Positions 56,101 to 62,814 of a stretch of 64,000 nt of DNA are shown here, in pieces; positions within the stretch are counted from its first letter, which is position 1; each line of letters opens with the position of its first letter. Where the stretch lies: the NCBI GenBank assembly GCA_017478025.1, contig JAFVGZ010000003.1:1-64000 (forward strand), in the 5' to 3' direction. This DNA comes from Prevotella sp. (GTDB taxonomy: Bacteria > Bacteroidota > Bacteroidia > Bacteroidales > Bacteroidaceae). Both the position numbers and the translations under genes were made by a program. The notes beneath the pieces are model-generated. The model saw nothing but the letters and a program-made list of their open reading frames with translations. It searched no databases and was not told where the DNA came from.

Positions 56101-57017
56101 TCGTTGTCAACGGAGACGTGACGCAAGACATGACAGCCCTCATCCCTCAGCTCTCTTCTCACGTTGACACCGTCTTCAACTGTGCCGCCAATGTGAAGCA
56201 CTTCTCTAAGACCTCAGACATTGAGGACGTGAACATAGGCGGAGCACAGCGATGCGTGGACTTCTGTCTGAAGACTGGAGCAAAACTGGTGCACATCTCT
56301 ACGACCTCCGTTGGAGAGTTGTGGATAATACGCAACGATGGCGAGGACGTGCCTAAGCTCGATGAGCGCAAGTTTTGGTTCGGACAGTTCCTCGACAATC
56401 GCTACATCCACTCTAAGTTCCTTGCTGAGCGAATCGTTCTTGACGCTATTGCCCACCAAGGTCTTAGCGCTAAGGTGATGCGTGTGGGCAATCTTGCACC
56501 GCGTAGCTACGATGGTGAGTTCCAGGTCAACTTCAATAGCAATAGCTACATGGGACGTCTCAAGGTGTTCTACACGCTTGGGTGCTGCTCGTATGACGAT
56601 TATGACGAGCTGACCGAGATGTCGCCTATTGACCAGACGGCAAAGGCTGTGGTGCTCCTTGCTACCACACCAAAGGAGTGCAACGTCTTCCAGCCGTTCA
56701 ACAATCACACCGAGCTTCTGGGCGACATATTGCAACGCATGGAGAAGGTAGGAAGAGACATACGTTTCGTAGAGGCAGATGACTTCGATAAAGCCCTTAC
56801 CGAAGCAGGACAAGATCCAGAAAAGGCTAAGTTGCTCTCCGCTATGATGGCTTATCAGGACATGGCTCACGGTCAGAAGACGGGCATCATAGAGCGCGAC
56901 AACCGCTACACCTGTGCTGTACTCCATCGCCTCGGCTTCCATTGGAGCGACACAGCCTGGGACTATGCAGAGCGACTGCTCACAGCCATTAGCGGTTTCG
57001 GTTACTTCGATAAATAA
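50169..57017 (+). CDS. Two-module NRPS with terminal reductase
   Basis: This 2282-residue synthetase reads as follows. About 15-245 is the C-terminal half of a condensation domain with no HHxxxDG. A1 is about 265-760 (LYTSGSTGVPKG at 428, GYGPTE at 560, Lys757). T1 has its phosphopantetheine Ser814 in AGLTSIMA. C2 is about 875-1290, with HHLVVDG at 999-1005. A2 is about 1300-1785 (LYTSGSTGVPKG at 1460, Lys1782). T2 has Ser1837 in LGGTSLMV. R is about 1915-2282, with GATGYLG at 1920 and Tyr2079-x3-Lys2083. Reductive release of a dipeptide aldehyde is expected, perhaps cyclising to a pyrazinone as for AusA. Hand-aligned A-domain codes are DAMFSGGIFK and DAMFSGAIFK, suggesting the same or similar residues. 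No phosphopantetheinyl transferase gene is in the window. Heptamer and octamer arrays lie in frame. Confidence 0.93.
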   Translation: MKNTEQLSNAQLPTYEEGKQWYAENFDCSETFSQLIPDLEETEQEASSFSREMSVSPDAVEAFCKKHCVFKSTFFAGVYSYLLAKYNNDQEVLFGIVDHNGADEQLSMEGSQPEAFPVYAKFSNDTTVLNFLKSVEEQTNGCREHKSYSIMDALSDLMLQIGSYFAWNGRVEDFAELSVPLYITTSVQEGNCIVTATYHANLYSEQLISQFLESYEAVVEGFLKEETLCNVSITSKAQVELLDTFNQNDVAYDDTQTIVSLFCRQVKATPENIAVVFKDKKYTYKEVDEISDRIAGYISEKLRVKSEESNSQLSTHNSQLSIQEPVVSVLIPRSEWMAIASLGVLKAGCAYQPLDPSYPKERLNFMMQDASANMLIADEELRDIVDEYQGDVLLTKDINNLPALTEEQNSSLFTIHSSLKPSSLFIMLYTSGSTGVPKGCQLEHGNLVSFCHWYQRYYDLKPEHNVAAYASYGFDACMMDMYPALTCGASVYIIPEELRLDLIALNEYFEQNNITHSFMTTQVGYQFATSIENHSLKHLSVGGEKLATLVPPTNYQLHNGYGPTECTIFTTIYPIAQKEKEIPIGKPTDNTHLYIVDPQGRRLPVGAAGELWVSGPQVSRGYLNRPDKTAEVYINNPFSGISGKYSRCYRSGDIVRYLPDGNIQFVGRRDGQVKIRGFRIELKEVEAVIREFPGIKDATVQAFDEEGGGKFIAAYIVSDEQVDIEAMNNFILDQKPPYMVPAVTMQIEAIPLNQNQKVNKRALPEPVKSVAASQQGEQAPMNILEQEIHKIIAEIVNNEDFGITTILGYAGLTSIMAIKLAIQINKRFGVTLDSKALVKTGSVQSIENEILEALMSGNGVAKQETADVKHADMSNIPLSYAQMGVYVDCMKQPESTIYNTPVIAKFPKDVDIKLLVKAMETLVKTHPILQAHFGSAGAEIVQTVDLNQPVEIVQSKHTEEEFPSYKLEFVKPFNLRQGPLYRIEIVTTEEHVYLMMDIHHLVVDGGSFDVLLSQLFDLLNGKEIEPETFTYADFVAAQKDAENSEEYAEARNFFQEQLGKVEGVTEVPADLTNPKEQGIVGTIYTPLSFDEIDGFCRTRNISPAHHILAATFYALSRFTNNKQLCITTISNGRSDLRISNTVGMFVNTLALSAEIGEQSVIEFINETSKNFDETLRHESYPFARIASEYDLSAEIMFAYQMGVLDDLQYKGQTVTMETFESDTPKFRIAFFIQNDPEGKPSICLQYDNGRYSKELMQSLAQSISNAANTFMSNPDAKLKSVSLLDDKQTALLDSFNNTEVPYDNTQTIISLFRKQVESVPDNIAVIYHDVRLTYRQVDEMSDRIAAYLIRKGLKSEDVVSIIIPRGEWMVVASLGVLKAGCAYQPLDPSYPKERLNFMMQDASAKLLIADEELRDIVDEFQGEVLLTKDIEKLPALTEEENSSLFTLHSSLKPNSLFILLYTSGSTGVPKGCQLEHGNLVCFCHWYQRYYDLHPGDKVAAYASYGFDANMMDMYPALTAGATVVIVGDDIRLNLPDLNAYFNEEGVTHSFMTTQVGCQFAMNCDNHSLHHLSVGGEKILPLTPPAGYKLHNAYGPTECTIFTTTYQQTEFEQNAPIGKPLDNLQLFIVDKDLNRLPLGAAGEMLVSGPQVSRGYLNLPEKTAQTYIQWNGKRCYRTGDVVRYLADGNIQFVGRSDGQVKIRGFRIELKEVESVIREFPGIKDATVQAFDYDNGGKYIAAYIVSDEQVDIKELNDYIGKQKPPYMIPAATMQIDSIPLNQNQKVNKKALPAPVIQASEHEYVEPVNNTERLFSNIFCEVLSMDKVGATDNFFELGGTSLMVTKVIIEADKAGHHVAYGDVFSHPTPRQLAQFVTGETTADNGDDEVTNFDYSGIDTLLQQNRVETFVKGERQQLGNVLLTGATGYLGIHVLRELIDSDAPTITCLVRGQDQKAAERRLKNLLFYYFEKSCKELFGTRLFVVNGDVTQDMTALIPQLSSHVDTVFNCAANVKHFSKTSDIEDVNIGGAQRCVDFCLKTGAKLVHISTTSVGELWIIRNDGEDVPKLDERKFWFGQFLDNRYIHSKFLAERIVLDAIAHQGLSAKVMRVGNLAPRSYDGEFQVNFNSNSYMGRLKVFYTLGCCSYDDYDELTEMSPIDQTAKAVVLLATTPKECNVFQPFNNHTELLGDILQRMEKVGRDIRFVEADDFDKALTEAGQDPEKAKLLSAMMAYQDMAHGQKTGIIERDNRYTCAVLHRLGFHWSDTAWDYAERLLTAISGFGYFDK
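51064..51137 (+). repeat. In-frame octamer and heptamer run in NRPS A1
   Basis: GAGTGAAGAGTGAAGA is followed by about six AACTCTC-type heptamers. It encodes roughly residues 299-323, which have no counterpart in A2. Similar runs lie between genes elsewhere in the window. Confidence 0.75.
51391..51426 (+). repeat. TTCACTCT octamer run in NRPS A1
   Basis: Four or so octamers of TTCACTCT type encode NSSLFTIHSSLK, just before the A3 core motif. Confidence 0.75.
54490..54523 (+). repeat. TTCACTCT octamer run in NRPS A2
   Basis: An equivalent octamer run encodes NSSLFTLHSSLK at the same structural position in A2 as in A1. Confidence 0.75.
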
Positions 57018-57129
57018 CGTCCCTATGTAACCCGAGTGTCCTGCGGTTTACCCGCATTATCTCGAGTGTCCCCAGTGTCCTGCGGTTCCCCAGCAGGATC
57101 CGCGCTTCAAATAACCCAAAAAGAAATCG

Positions 57130-57942
57130 ATGAAAAAAATTATAACGTCCATACTGGTAGCATTAGGGGTGACCTGTGCGTGTGGCCAGAGCAATAACGG
57201 GAAAAAGAATACGCCTTCTCCTGTCCAAACGCAAGAAAAGACTGAGTCAAACCCCGCCATAACAGACACTTACGAGGTGGATGAGTTCAAGACCAAGAGC
57301 GGAAAGACCGTCAGGTTCCATGCCTTGATGCATGCCAGCATCCGAATGGAATATGACGGCAGGGAGATAGAGATTGACCCCGTGCAGAAGTTGCGTGACA
57401 GGATTGTTGACTATTCCGTTATGCCAAAGGCTGACTATATCTTCGTCACCCACGAGCACATGGACCACTTTGACCGCAATGCCATAAAGCAGCTCTCCTC
57501 TGAGAATACAAAGCTGATTACCAACAAGCGTTGTGGCGATCAGCTGGGGTATGGTACCGTAATGTCAAATGGTGACCGCCTCAAGATAGCAGATGATATC
57601 ACCGTAGAGGCCGTACCTGCTTATAACACTACAGAGGCCAACCTGAAATTCCATCCCAAGGGTAGGGACAACGGCTTCATCCTGACCATAGACGGATTGC
57701 GCATCTACATAGCAGGAGATACCGAGGACATCCCCGAGATGGCTGACATCAAAAATATCGACATCGCATTCATGCCTTGCAATCAGCCATACACCATGAC
57801 CCCCGAGCAGCTTGTCAGGGCTGCAAAGATGGTAAAGCCAAAAGTCCTGTTCCCTTATCATTACGGCAATACTGACCTGACAACAGTACCTGGAATGCTG
57901 AAAGCAGATGACATAGAAGTAAGAATACGTCACTACGAATAG
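57130..57942 (+). CDS. Lipoprotein metallo-beta-lactamase-fold hydrolase
   Basis: This 270-residue protein has a lipoprotein signal peptide (lipobox near VTCAC), so it is anchored to a membrane facing the periplasm. A metallo-beta-lactamase fold follows, with THEHMDHFD (HxHxDH) as the metal site, the Asp in YIAGDTED and a C-terminal His in PYHYGNTD. This is the UlaG-like/'L-ascorbate-6-phosphate lactonase' branch, whose members hydrolyse varied substrates. It lies 112 nt after the NRPS, a gap holding short hairpin repeats, and 17 nt before the NUDIX gene. It might process or detoxify the NRPS product, but that is conjecture. Confidence 0.88.
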   Translation: MKKIITSILVALGVTCACGQSNNGKKNTPSPVQTQEKTESNPAITDTYEVDEFKTKSGKTVRFHALMHASIRMEYDGREIEIDPVQKLRDRIVDYSVMPKADYIFVTHEHMDHFDRNAIKQLSSENTKLITNKRCGDQLGYGTVMSNGDRLKIADDITVEAVPAYNTTEANLKFHPKGRDNGFILTIDGLRIYIAGDTEDIPEMADIKNIDIAFMPCNQPYTMTPEQLVRAAKMVKPKVLFPYHYGNTDLTTVPGMLKADDIEVRIRHYE

Positions 57943-57959
57943 AAGCAACCCCAACAACG

Positions 57960-58457
57960 ATGCACTATAACTATTGCCCTCATTGCGGCACCATGCTCAT
58001 AGCTCGCCAAGCTGGTGATGACGGCTCCGTACCCTATTGCACGTCGTGTGAGCGCTTCTGGTTCGATTCCTTCGACAGTTGTGTCATCATCATGGTTGTC
58101 AACGAGCAGCATGAGATAGCGATGTTACGCCAGTCATACCTTTCGGATGAGCATGAGACCTTCGTGGCAGGCTATATGGTGCCAGGCGAGAATGCCGAAG
58201 AGACAGCCATCCGTGAGGTCAAAGAAGAACTGGGACTCACAGTCAATCGCTTAGAGTATGCCGGCACCCATTGGTTTGCTACTCGCGAACAGTTGATGCA
58301 CGCCTTCATCGGATATGTCAGCAAGGCTCCATTCCACCTTTCACAAGAAGTGGATAGCGCCTCTTGGATACCCGCAGAAGAAGCCCCTCTGCACATGTTT
58401 CCGGACCGCCCCGGAAACACCCAGCACATCCTATGGCGACAGTATATGAATAGATAA
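57960..58457 (+). CDS. NUDIX hydrolase with N-terminal zinc ribbon
   Basis: This 165-residue protein starts with a zinc ribbon (C6PHC9 and C27TSC30) and then a NUDIX domain with the box PGENAEETAIREVKEELGL. This layout resembles NudC-type enzymes that hydrolyse NAD(H) or nucleoside diphosphate derivatives. It is shorter than E. coli NudC and lacks that enzyme's N-terminal domain. It is cytoplasmic. It lies 17 nt after the MBL gene and 21 nt before luxS, so the three form a probable operon. Confidence 0.93.
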   Translation: MHYNYCPHCGTMLIARQAGDDGSVPYCTSCERFWFDSFDSCVIIMVVNEQHEIAMLRQSYLSDEHETFVAGYMVPGENAEETAIREVKEELGLTVNRLEYAGTHWFATREQLMHAFIGYVSKAPFHLSQEVDSASWIPAEEAPLHMFPDRPGNTQHILWRQYMNR

Positions 58458-58478
58458 AACTATCAATCCCCAACCAAC

Positions 58479-58973
58479 ATGGAAGTAATACAAAGTTTTA
58501 CAATCAATCACACAAAGCTGAAGCCCGGCATTTACGTCTCAAGGCAGGACAAAGGCTTCACCACTTTCGACCTTCGCATCACCGAACCCAACAAAGAGCC
58601 GGCTGTAGCTCCCTCAGCCATGCATACCTTGGAACATCTGATGGCCACATGGTTCCGCAACTCAAGGGTCAAGGACGATGTCGTTTATGTCGGACCGATG
58701 GGATGCCTCACAGGAATGTACATCATCATGACCGGCGATTATACCGTGCAGGATATGCGGGAACTCACGATGGAGTGCCTTGAGTGGATACAAACCCAGG
58801 ACTGTGTCCCTGCCACCACACCCGAGACCTGCGGCAACTACCTTCTCCACGACCTGCCAATGTGCAAATGGGAGTGCAAACGATACTTCGAAAGGCTGCG
58901 TGACGATTTCCACAGCGAATACGAAATGCTGGAAGTAATCCTCGAAGACGGACGCAGATTTGCTGATGCATAA
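58479..58973 (+). CDS. luxS: S-ribosylhomocysteine lyase
   Basis: This 164-residue enzyme cleaves S-ribosylhomocysteine to homocysteine and the precursor of autoinducer-2. Metal ligands are H49 and H53 in HTLEH and Cys118 in ETCGNY. The catalytic Cys76 lies in GPMGCLTGMY. The length is normal. It recycles the product of SAM-dependent methylation and may also signal. It is the last gene of the MBL-NUDIX-luxS run, followed by 1.4 kb of repeats. Confidence 0.97.
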   Translation: MEVIQSFTINHTKLKPGIYVSRQDKGFTTFDLRITEPNKEPAVAPSAMHTLEHLMATWFRNSRVKDDVVYVGPMGCLTGMYIIMTGDYTVQDMRELTMECLEWIQTQDCVPATTPETCGNYLLHDLPMCKWECKRYFERLRDDFHSEYEMLEVILEDGRRFADA

Positions 58974-59017
58974 TTCAGAATTATTGCTGTCCGCTAAAAG
59001 TTGAAAAAGCTATCATT

Positions 59018-59187
59018 GGTACAGATGGCAGATGGCAGTTTTCTCATGAGCACAAACATTGACAACTGGAAACCAACTGTTAAAATATGTTTACTATATA
59101 TAATATATAATATATTATATATAGTAAAATTCTTTTACCACATTTTTACACCTGCACACAAGAAAACTGCCATCTGCCATCTGTACC
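59018..59187. repeat. Long inverted repeat with tandem arms and A/T palindrome
   Basis: The left arm 59018-59044 (with ATGGCAG twice) is the exact reverse complement of 59161-59187, 27 bp perfect. Near the middle, 59090-59128 is an almost perfect 39-bp A/T palindrome. The structure follows luxS and may also act as a terminator. Confidence 0.85.
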
Positions 59188-59564
59188 AGCATATTGCTTT
59201 TCTTGACCAGCAATAAAACTTGTATAATACTAACAATCAGAGCATTGGCTACGCTCCCCCTTTCGTGCAGGAAGTGGCAGTTCAGCTGAGTCAGCGACTT
59301 TTTCATGTAAAAGCATAAGCTCTAAAGAGCCAAAGACCTGCATTTCAACCATGAAAATGTTATCCTTCGACTTAAAAAACGCCATATCAGAACATAATCC
59401 TCCCTCTCTTTGACACATTTATGACACATTTATGACACACAAAAAACAATGCAAATCCAAGTTGCTTCCTCAAATTTGTTAACAAACCTTTTATTCGTTA
59501 ACATCGTACATATTTCACAATTAATATAGAATTTATCTCATTCCTTGCCGAGCTGATGTAACTA

Positions 59565-59802
59565 CCACATTTTCAGCAGCTTTCAGAGTAAGTGTTTTGA
59601 TACCTAAAACCTTTGTTTTTAGGCGGTTATTTCAATGCGATTACCTTGCTATCTACCTGCTTTCAGGGGCATATTGACCTACCATTGCTATATCGCACAT
59701 CGAAGGATAGAGAAATGTTAAAATAGCGCGTAAACAGATGTTAAAGTGGAGCAGTTTTTTCGCGATTTTCGGAAACGGACAGAAATTATTAGTAACTTTG
59801 CA
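59565..59802 (+). repeat. Dispersed ~238-bp repeat, copy B
   Basis: Highly similar to the reverse complement of 957-1193. It contains the hairpin CCTAAAA-CCTTTGT-TTTTAGG and ends in AGTAACTTTGCA, a -7-like box. No gene starts soon after it. Confidence 0.8.
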
Positions 59803-60147
59803 AACAGAAATGAAGGACGGAAAAGGACAGAAAGGGACAGAAATTAATAGACTCCGAGCTTTGCTCGCCTGAGCACCTATGAAAAGAAAGAAATGAGCGA
59901 AGAATTAAGATAATTTAGCTCGCGCAGTTGGGCTATCTGACAACGAAGAATTAAGATAATCCAAGTTTCGGAAGTGCGCCCTTTCTTGCTCCACGTTGTT
60001 ACGCAAGCGTCTCCTACGTCGCCGAGCGTCGCGGGGCGAGGACGCCCACGTCCCCTGTGGATGCTCGTAGTATGCGTAAAAGCAGGGTACATCATATTGA
60101 ACAACCTACCTCCGAAACTTGAATCAATAAAAACAAAAATGCTAGCA
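59803..60147. other. Gene-free stretch with short dispersed repeats
   Basis: It contains TTAGCTCGCGCAGTTGGGCT (from 59915; also near 61087), an ACGCAAGCGTC repeat (near 60001) and a GC-rich block near 60020-60055. No real gene was seen; the frames present are short and repeat-derived. Confidence 0.5.
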
Positions 60148-60362
60148 TTTTTTCTCGCACATCTCAAAACTTAATCGTACCTCTGGCTTTGCCGAAGGTG
60201 CTTCGTCTTGGATATGCAATAAAAATTGCAGGCACTTTTTCTTGCACATCTCAAAACTTAATCGTACCTCTGGCTTTGCCGAAGGTACTTCGTCTTGGAT
60301 GTGCGATAAAAATTGCAGGCACTTTTTCTTGCACATCTCAAAACTTAATCGTACCTTTGCAC
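60148..60362 (+). promoter_or_regulatory. Three 87-bp repeat units ending in the DUF4199 promoter
   Basis: ATCTCAAAACTTAATCGTA recurs at 60161, 60248 and 60335, exactly 87 bp apart. Units 1 and 2 end TACCTCTG, one base off consensus. Unit 3 ends TACCTTTGCACG (-7 at 60352-60359), 25 bp before the gene. TTG-N20-TA spacing is kept in all three. Each full unit has small palindromes, including CGAAGGTGCTTCG. Confidence 0.8.
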
Positions 60363-60384
60363 GCGATTTATAATAATAAGGTAT

Positions 60385-60930
60385 ATGATTTCTGCAGTAG
60401 AGTATATACAACTAAAGGCTTTTGCACGACAGGACGGATTCTTTTTGGGTCTGTTCTGGTGTCTTTTGTTTTTCTGTTTCGTATATTCCATGCGTTTGCC
60501 GATGCTGCAAATGTTCTATCTGAGCGGTGTTGTGGCCACTCCGTTTGTGGTGTTGTGGCGAATGCGCTTTTACCGCGACAAGGTGCTGACTGGGGTTATA
60601 TCATATCGCAGAGCCTTTGCCTATGGCGCTATGGTTATGGCATACGCCTCTGTATTGCTGACTGCAGCAACGCTGGTGTATTTCTATTTCCTTGACGGGG
60701 GTACGTTCCTCTCTGCGCTGAAGGAAAGCTTCGCGTCTGAGGAGTTACGTAAGTCGCTCGCCGGCGCCGGGTTTAATCTGAAAGATTTGGACGAGCAGGT
60801 GTCGCTACTGTCTCAGGCTCGCCCTGTAGATATAGCAATCTCCACATTCTCCAATAGCGTCATAATATCGCTACTGCTCAGCGTAATCCTGGCGCTCATC
60901 GTGAAAAGAAAAGAAATTAGAGGGGTTTGA
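60385..60930 (+). CDS. DUF4199-family membrane protein
   Basis: This 181-residue protein has about four membrane helices: near 20-35, 43-60, 80-105 and 150-172. The N-terminal half and the loop SFASEELRKSLAGAGFNLKDL between helices 3 and 4 fit DUF4199, a Bacteroidetes family of unknown function often placed next to a GT2 glycosyltransferase, as here. The ATG at 60385 is 25 bp after the last repeat-borne promoter. Confidence 0.85.
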   Translation: MISAVEYIQLKAFARQDGFFLGLFWCLLFFCFVYSMRLPMLQMFYLSGVVATPFVVLWRMRFYRDKVLTGVISYRRAFAYGAMVMAYASVLLTAATLVYFYFLDGGTFLSALKESFASEELRKSLAGAGFNLKDLDEQVSLLSQARPVDIAISTFSNSVIISLLLSVILALIVKRKEIRGV

Positions 60931-61000
60931 AAGAAATTGGAGGAGGATTGAAAGAAATTGGAGGAGGATTGAAAGAAAATTGAAAGAAATTAGAATAATA
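60929..61000. repeat. 21-bp direct repeats after the DUF4199 gene
   Basis: Two exact 21-bp copies beginning GAAAGAAATTGGAGG occur at 60929 and 60950, with partial copies after. Farther on, 61087-61111 holds the TTAGCTCGCGCAG repeat also seen at 59915. The rest of the gap up to 61239 shows no gene. Confidence 0.7.
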
Positions 61001-61239
61001 AGAATAATGGCCCTGCGGACGAAAGAAAAGGACAGAAATTAAGTAGAGGATGTTTTTGGGACAGGAATTATTATAATTACTATAAATTAGCTCGCGCAGG
61101 TGGGCTATTCTGTTACGAAAATCATTATTGTTCTTATTCAAAATTCACGATATAAGCAGATGTCCCTTTCATGGTGCACTTTGAATAAATGATTAAATAA
61201 AAATAGTAAATTGTACATGGTAAATTGTACATGTTAGTT

Positions 61240-62199
61240 ATGGATATATCAGTAGTTATTCCACTATACAACGAAGAGGAGTCAATCCCTGAGCTCTACG
61301 CCTGGATTAGCCGGGTGATGAAAGAGCATGATTTCACCTATGAGGTGGTGTTTGTCAACGATGGTTCTACGGACGGTTCGTGGAATGTCATAGAGAGTCT
61401 GGCTAAGGAGGACTCTCACGTTCACGGCATCAAGTTCCGTCGCAACTATGGCAAGTCACCCGCGCTGTATTGTGGCTTTGAGATAGTGCAGGGTGACGTT
61501 ATCATCACTATGGATGCTGACTTGCAGGATTCGCCAGACGAGATACCTGAGCTGTATCGCATGATAAAAGAGGATGGCTATGATCTGGTGAGCGGATATA
61601 AGCAGAATCGCTCGCAGGGTGACCCATTGTCAAAGACGATACCTACGAAGCTCTTCAATGCTACGGCGCGAAAGGTGAGCGGCATACACAACCTGCATGA
61701 CTTCAACTGCGGCCTGAAAGCGTATCGCCATGATGTGGTGAAAAACATAGAGGTCTATGGAGAGATGCACCGCTATATGCCCTATCTGGCAAAGAATGCC
61801 GGCTTTGAGAAGATTGGCGAAAAGCCCGTGCATCATCAGGCGCGCAAGTTCGGTAAGTCAAAGTTCATGGGATGGAACAGGTTTGTGAACGGTTATCTGG
61901 ATCTCATCACGCTGTGGTTCCTCTCCACGTTCGGTCGCAAGCCAATGCATGTCTTCGGTTTCCTGGGCAGCGTGATGTTCTTCATCGGCTTTGTGGCTTC
62001 GATGATTATCGGAATAGACAAACTCTGGGCGCTGAGCAACGGAATACCCCAGAGACTCGTGACAGACTCCCCGTACTTCTACATCTCGTTGACAATGATG
62101 ATTATCGGTACCCAGCTCTTCTTGGCAGGATTTATTGCCGACCTCGTCAGCCGTACCTCAAACGAGAGAAACAAATATCAGATAGAAAAGTGGGTATAG
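61240..62199 (+). CDS. GT2 glycosyltransferase (DPM1/GtrB-like)
   Basis: This 319-residue enzyme starts MDISVVIPLYNEEESIPELY. It has the GT2 motifs FVNDGSTDGS and MDADLQDSPDEIPE, then a GFEKIGEKPVHH segment and two C-terminal membrane helices (about 225-255 and 275-300). Proteins of this form transfer a sugar from a nucleotide donor to a polyprenyl phosphate at the cytoplasmic membrane. An ATG nine bases upstream (61231) is an alternative start. It is followed by the DUF6452 gene after 4 nt, so it heads an operon-like run. Confidence 0.94.
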   Translation: MDISVVIPLYNEEESIPELYAWISRVMKEHDFTYEVVFVNDGSTDGSWNVIESLAKEDSHVHGIKFRRNYGKSPALYCGFEIVQGDVIITMDADLQDSPDEIPELYRMIKEDGYDLVSGYKQNRSQGDPLSKTIPTKLFNATARKVSGIHNLHDFNCGLKAYRHDVVKNIEVYGEMHRYMPYLAKNAGFEKIGEKPVHHQARKFGKSKFMGWNRFVNGYLDLITLWFLSTFGRKPMHVFGFLGSVMFFIGFVASMIIGIDKLWALSNGIPQRLVTDSPYFYISLTMMIIGTQLFLAGFIADLVSRTSNERNKYQIEKWV

Positions 62200-62203
62200 A
62201 GGG

Positions 62204-62800
62204 ATGAGGGAATTGAATAATCTGCATAGTTGTTTCGTTCGTTTTATAGCTGTTCTCATAGCGGGAATAGCAATAGCCGGTTGCTCGTCAATAGACTGCA
62301 ACCTGGAGAACCGCGTGCAATGTCACATGCGTTTTGTGGACATGGACGGTGATTCCGTAGCGCTGATATATCCGCTCACGGTGGTACTGGTGCGTGAAGC
62401 GGGAGACACCATACATTACTACAACAAGAAGACCAACGTCTCAACAATAGACGTTCCGCTCAGCTACGTGGGCGAGGTGGACTTGCTACAGATGGTGCTG
62501 GATATTACAGACACTATAGAGGTCGAGACATACAACACATATACCGACCCCGACACGCAGAAGGAGGTTACAGATACCTTGAGGAATGACTCCGTGGTGA
62601 CCGTGTCGCTGACGGATAATGTGCGCATTCGCAAGACTAATGAGCCGTGGTTTGAGTCTGTTGACTGCAGCCCACACTATAACCACACCATTGAGGCCGT
62701 CGATGTTGATACACATAATTTCATTGACCACATAATAGTGAACGATGCTTATGTGAACAATGATTCCAGAAAGAAGAACCTGTACATACAGGTGAAATGA
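62204..62800 (+). CDS. DUF6452-like lipoprotein
   Basis: This 198-residue lipoprotein has lipobox IAGCS (Cys near 27) and opens its mature part with DCNLENRVQCHMRF, the DUF6452 pattern as I recall it. The rest is beta-rich with many Thr/Asp residues. It has no known activity. In Bacteroidetes it is commonly followed by a DUF6048 gene, as here after 14 nt, suggesting a shared envelope function. Confidence 0.75.
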   Translation: MRELNNLHSCFVRFIAVLIAGIAIAGCSSIDCNLENRVQCHMRFVDMDGDSVALIYPLTVVLVREAGDTIHYYNKKTNVSTIDVPLSYVGEVDLLQMVLDITDTIEVETYNTYTDPDTQKEVTDTLRNDSVVTVSLTDNVRIRKTNEPWFESVDCSPHYNHTIEAVDVDTHNFIDHIIVNDAYVNNDSRKKNLYIQVK

Positions 62801-62814
62801 TGATGTGAGGCAAC

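Noticed and set aside
55900-57017. Thioesterase domain at the NRPS end
   Set aside because: There is no GxSxG hydrolase motif. GATGYLG and Tyr-x3-Lys show an NAD(P)H reductase domain instead.
59001-59216. 71-codon frame after luxS
   Set aside because: It is made of the inverted repeat and its A/T palindrome; no protein-like conservation is visible.
60142-60411. Minus-strand frame with repeated RLSFEMCKKKC segments
   Set aside because: The 87-bp unit is a multiple of three, so the repeat stays open in one frame. The sequence is promoter-repeat DNA, not a gene.
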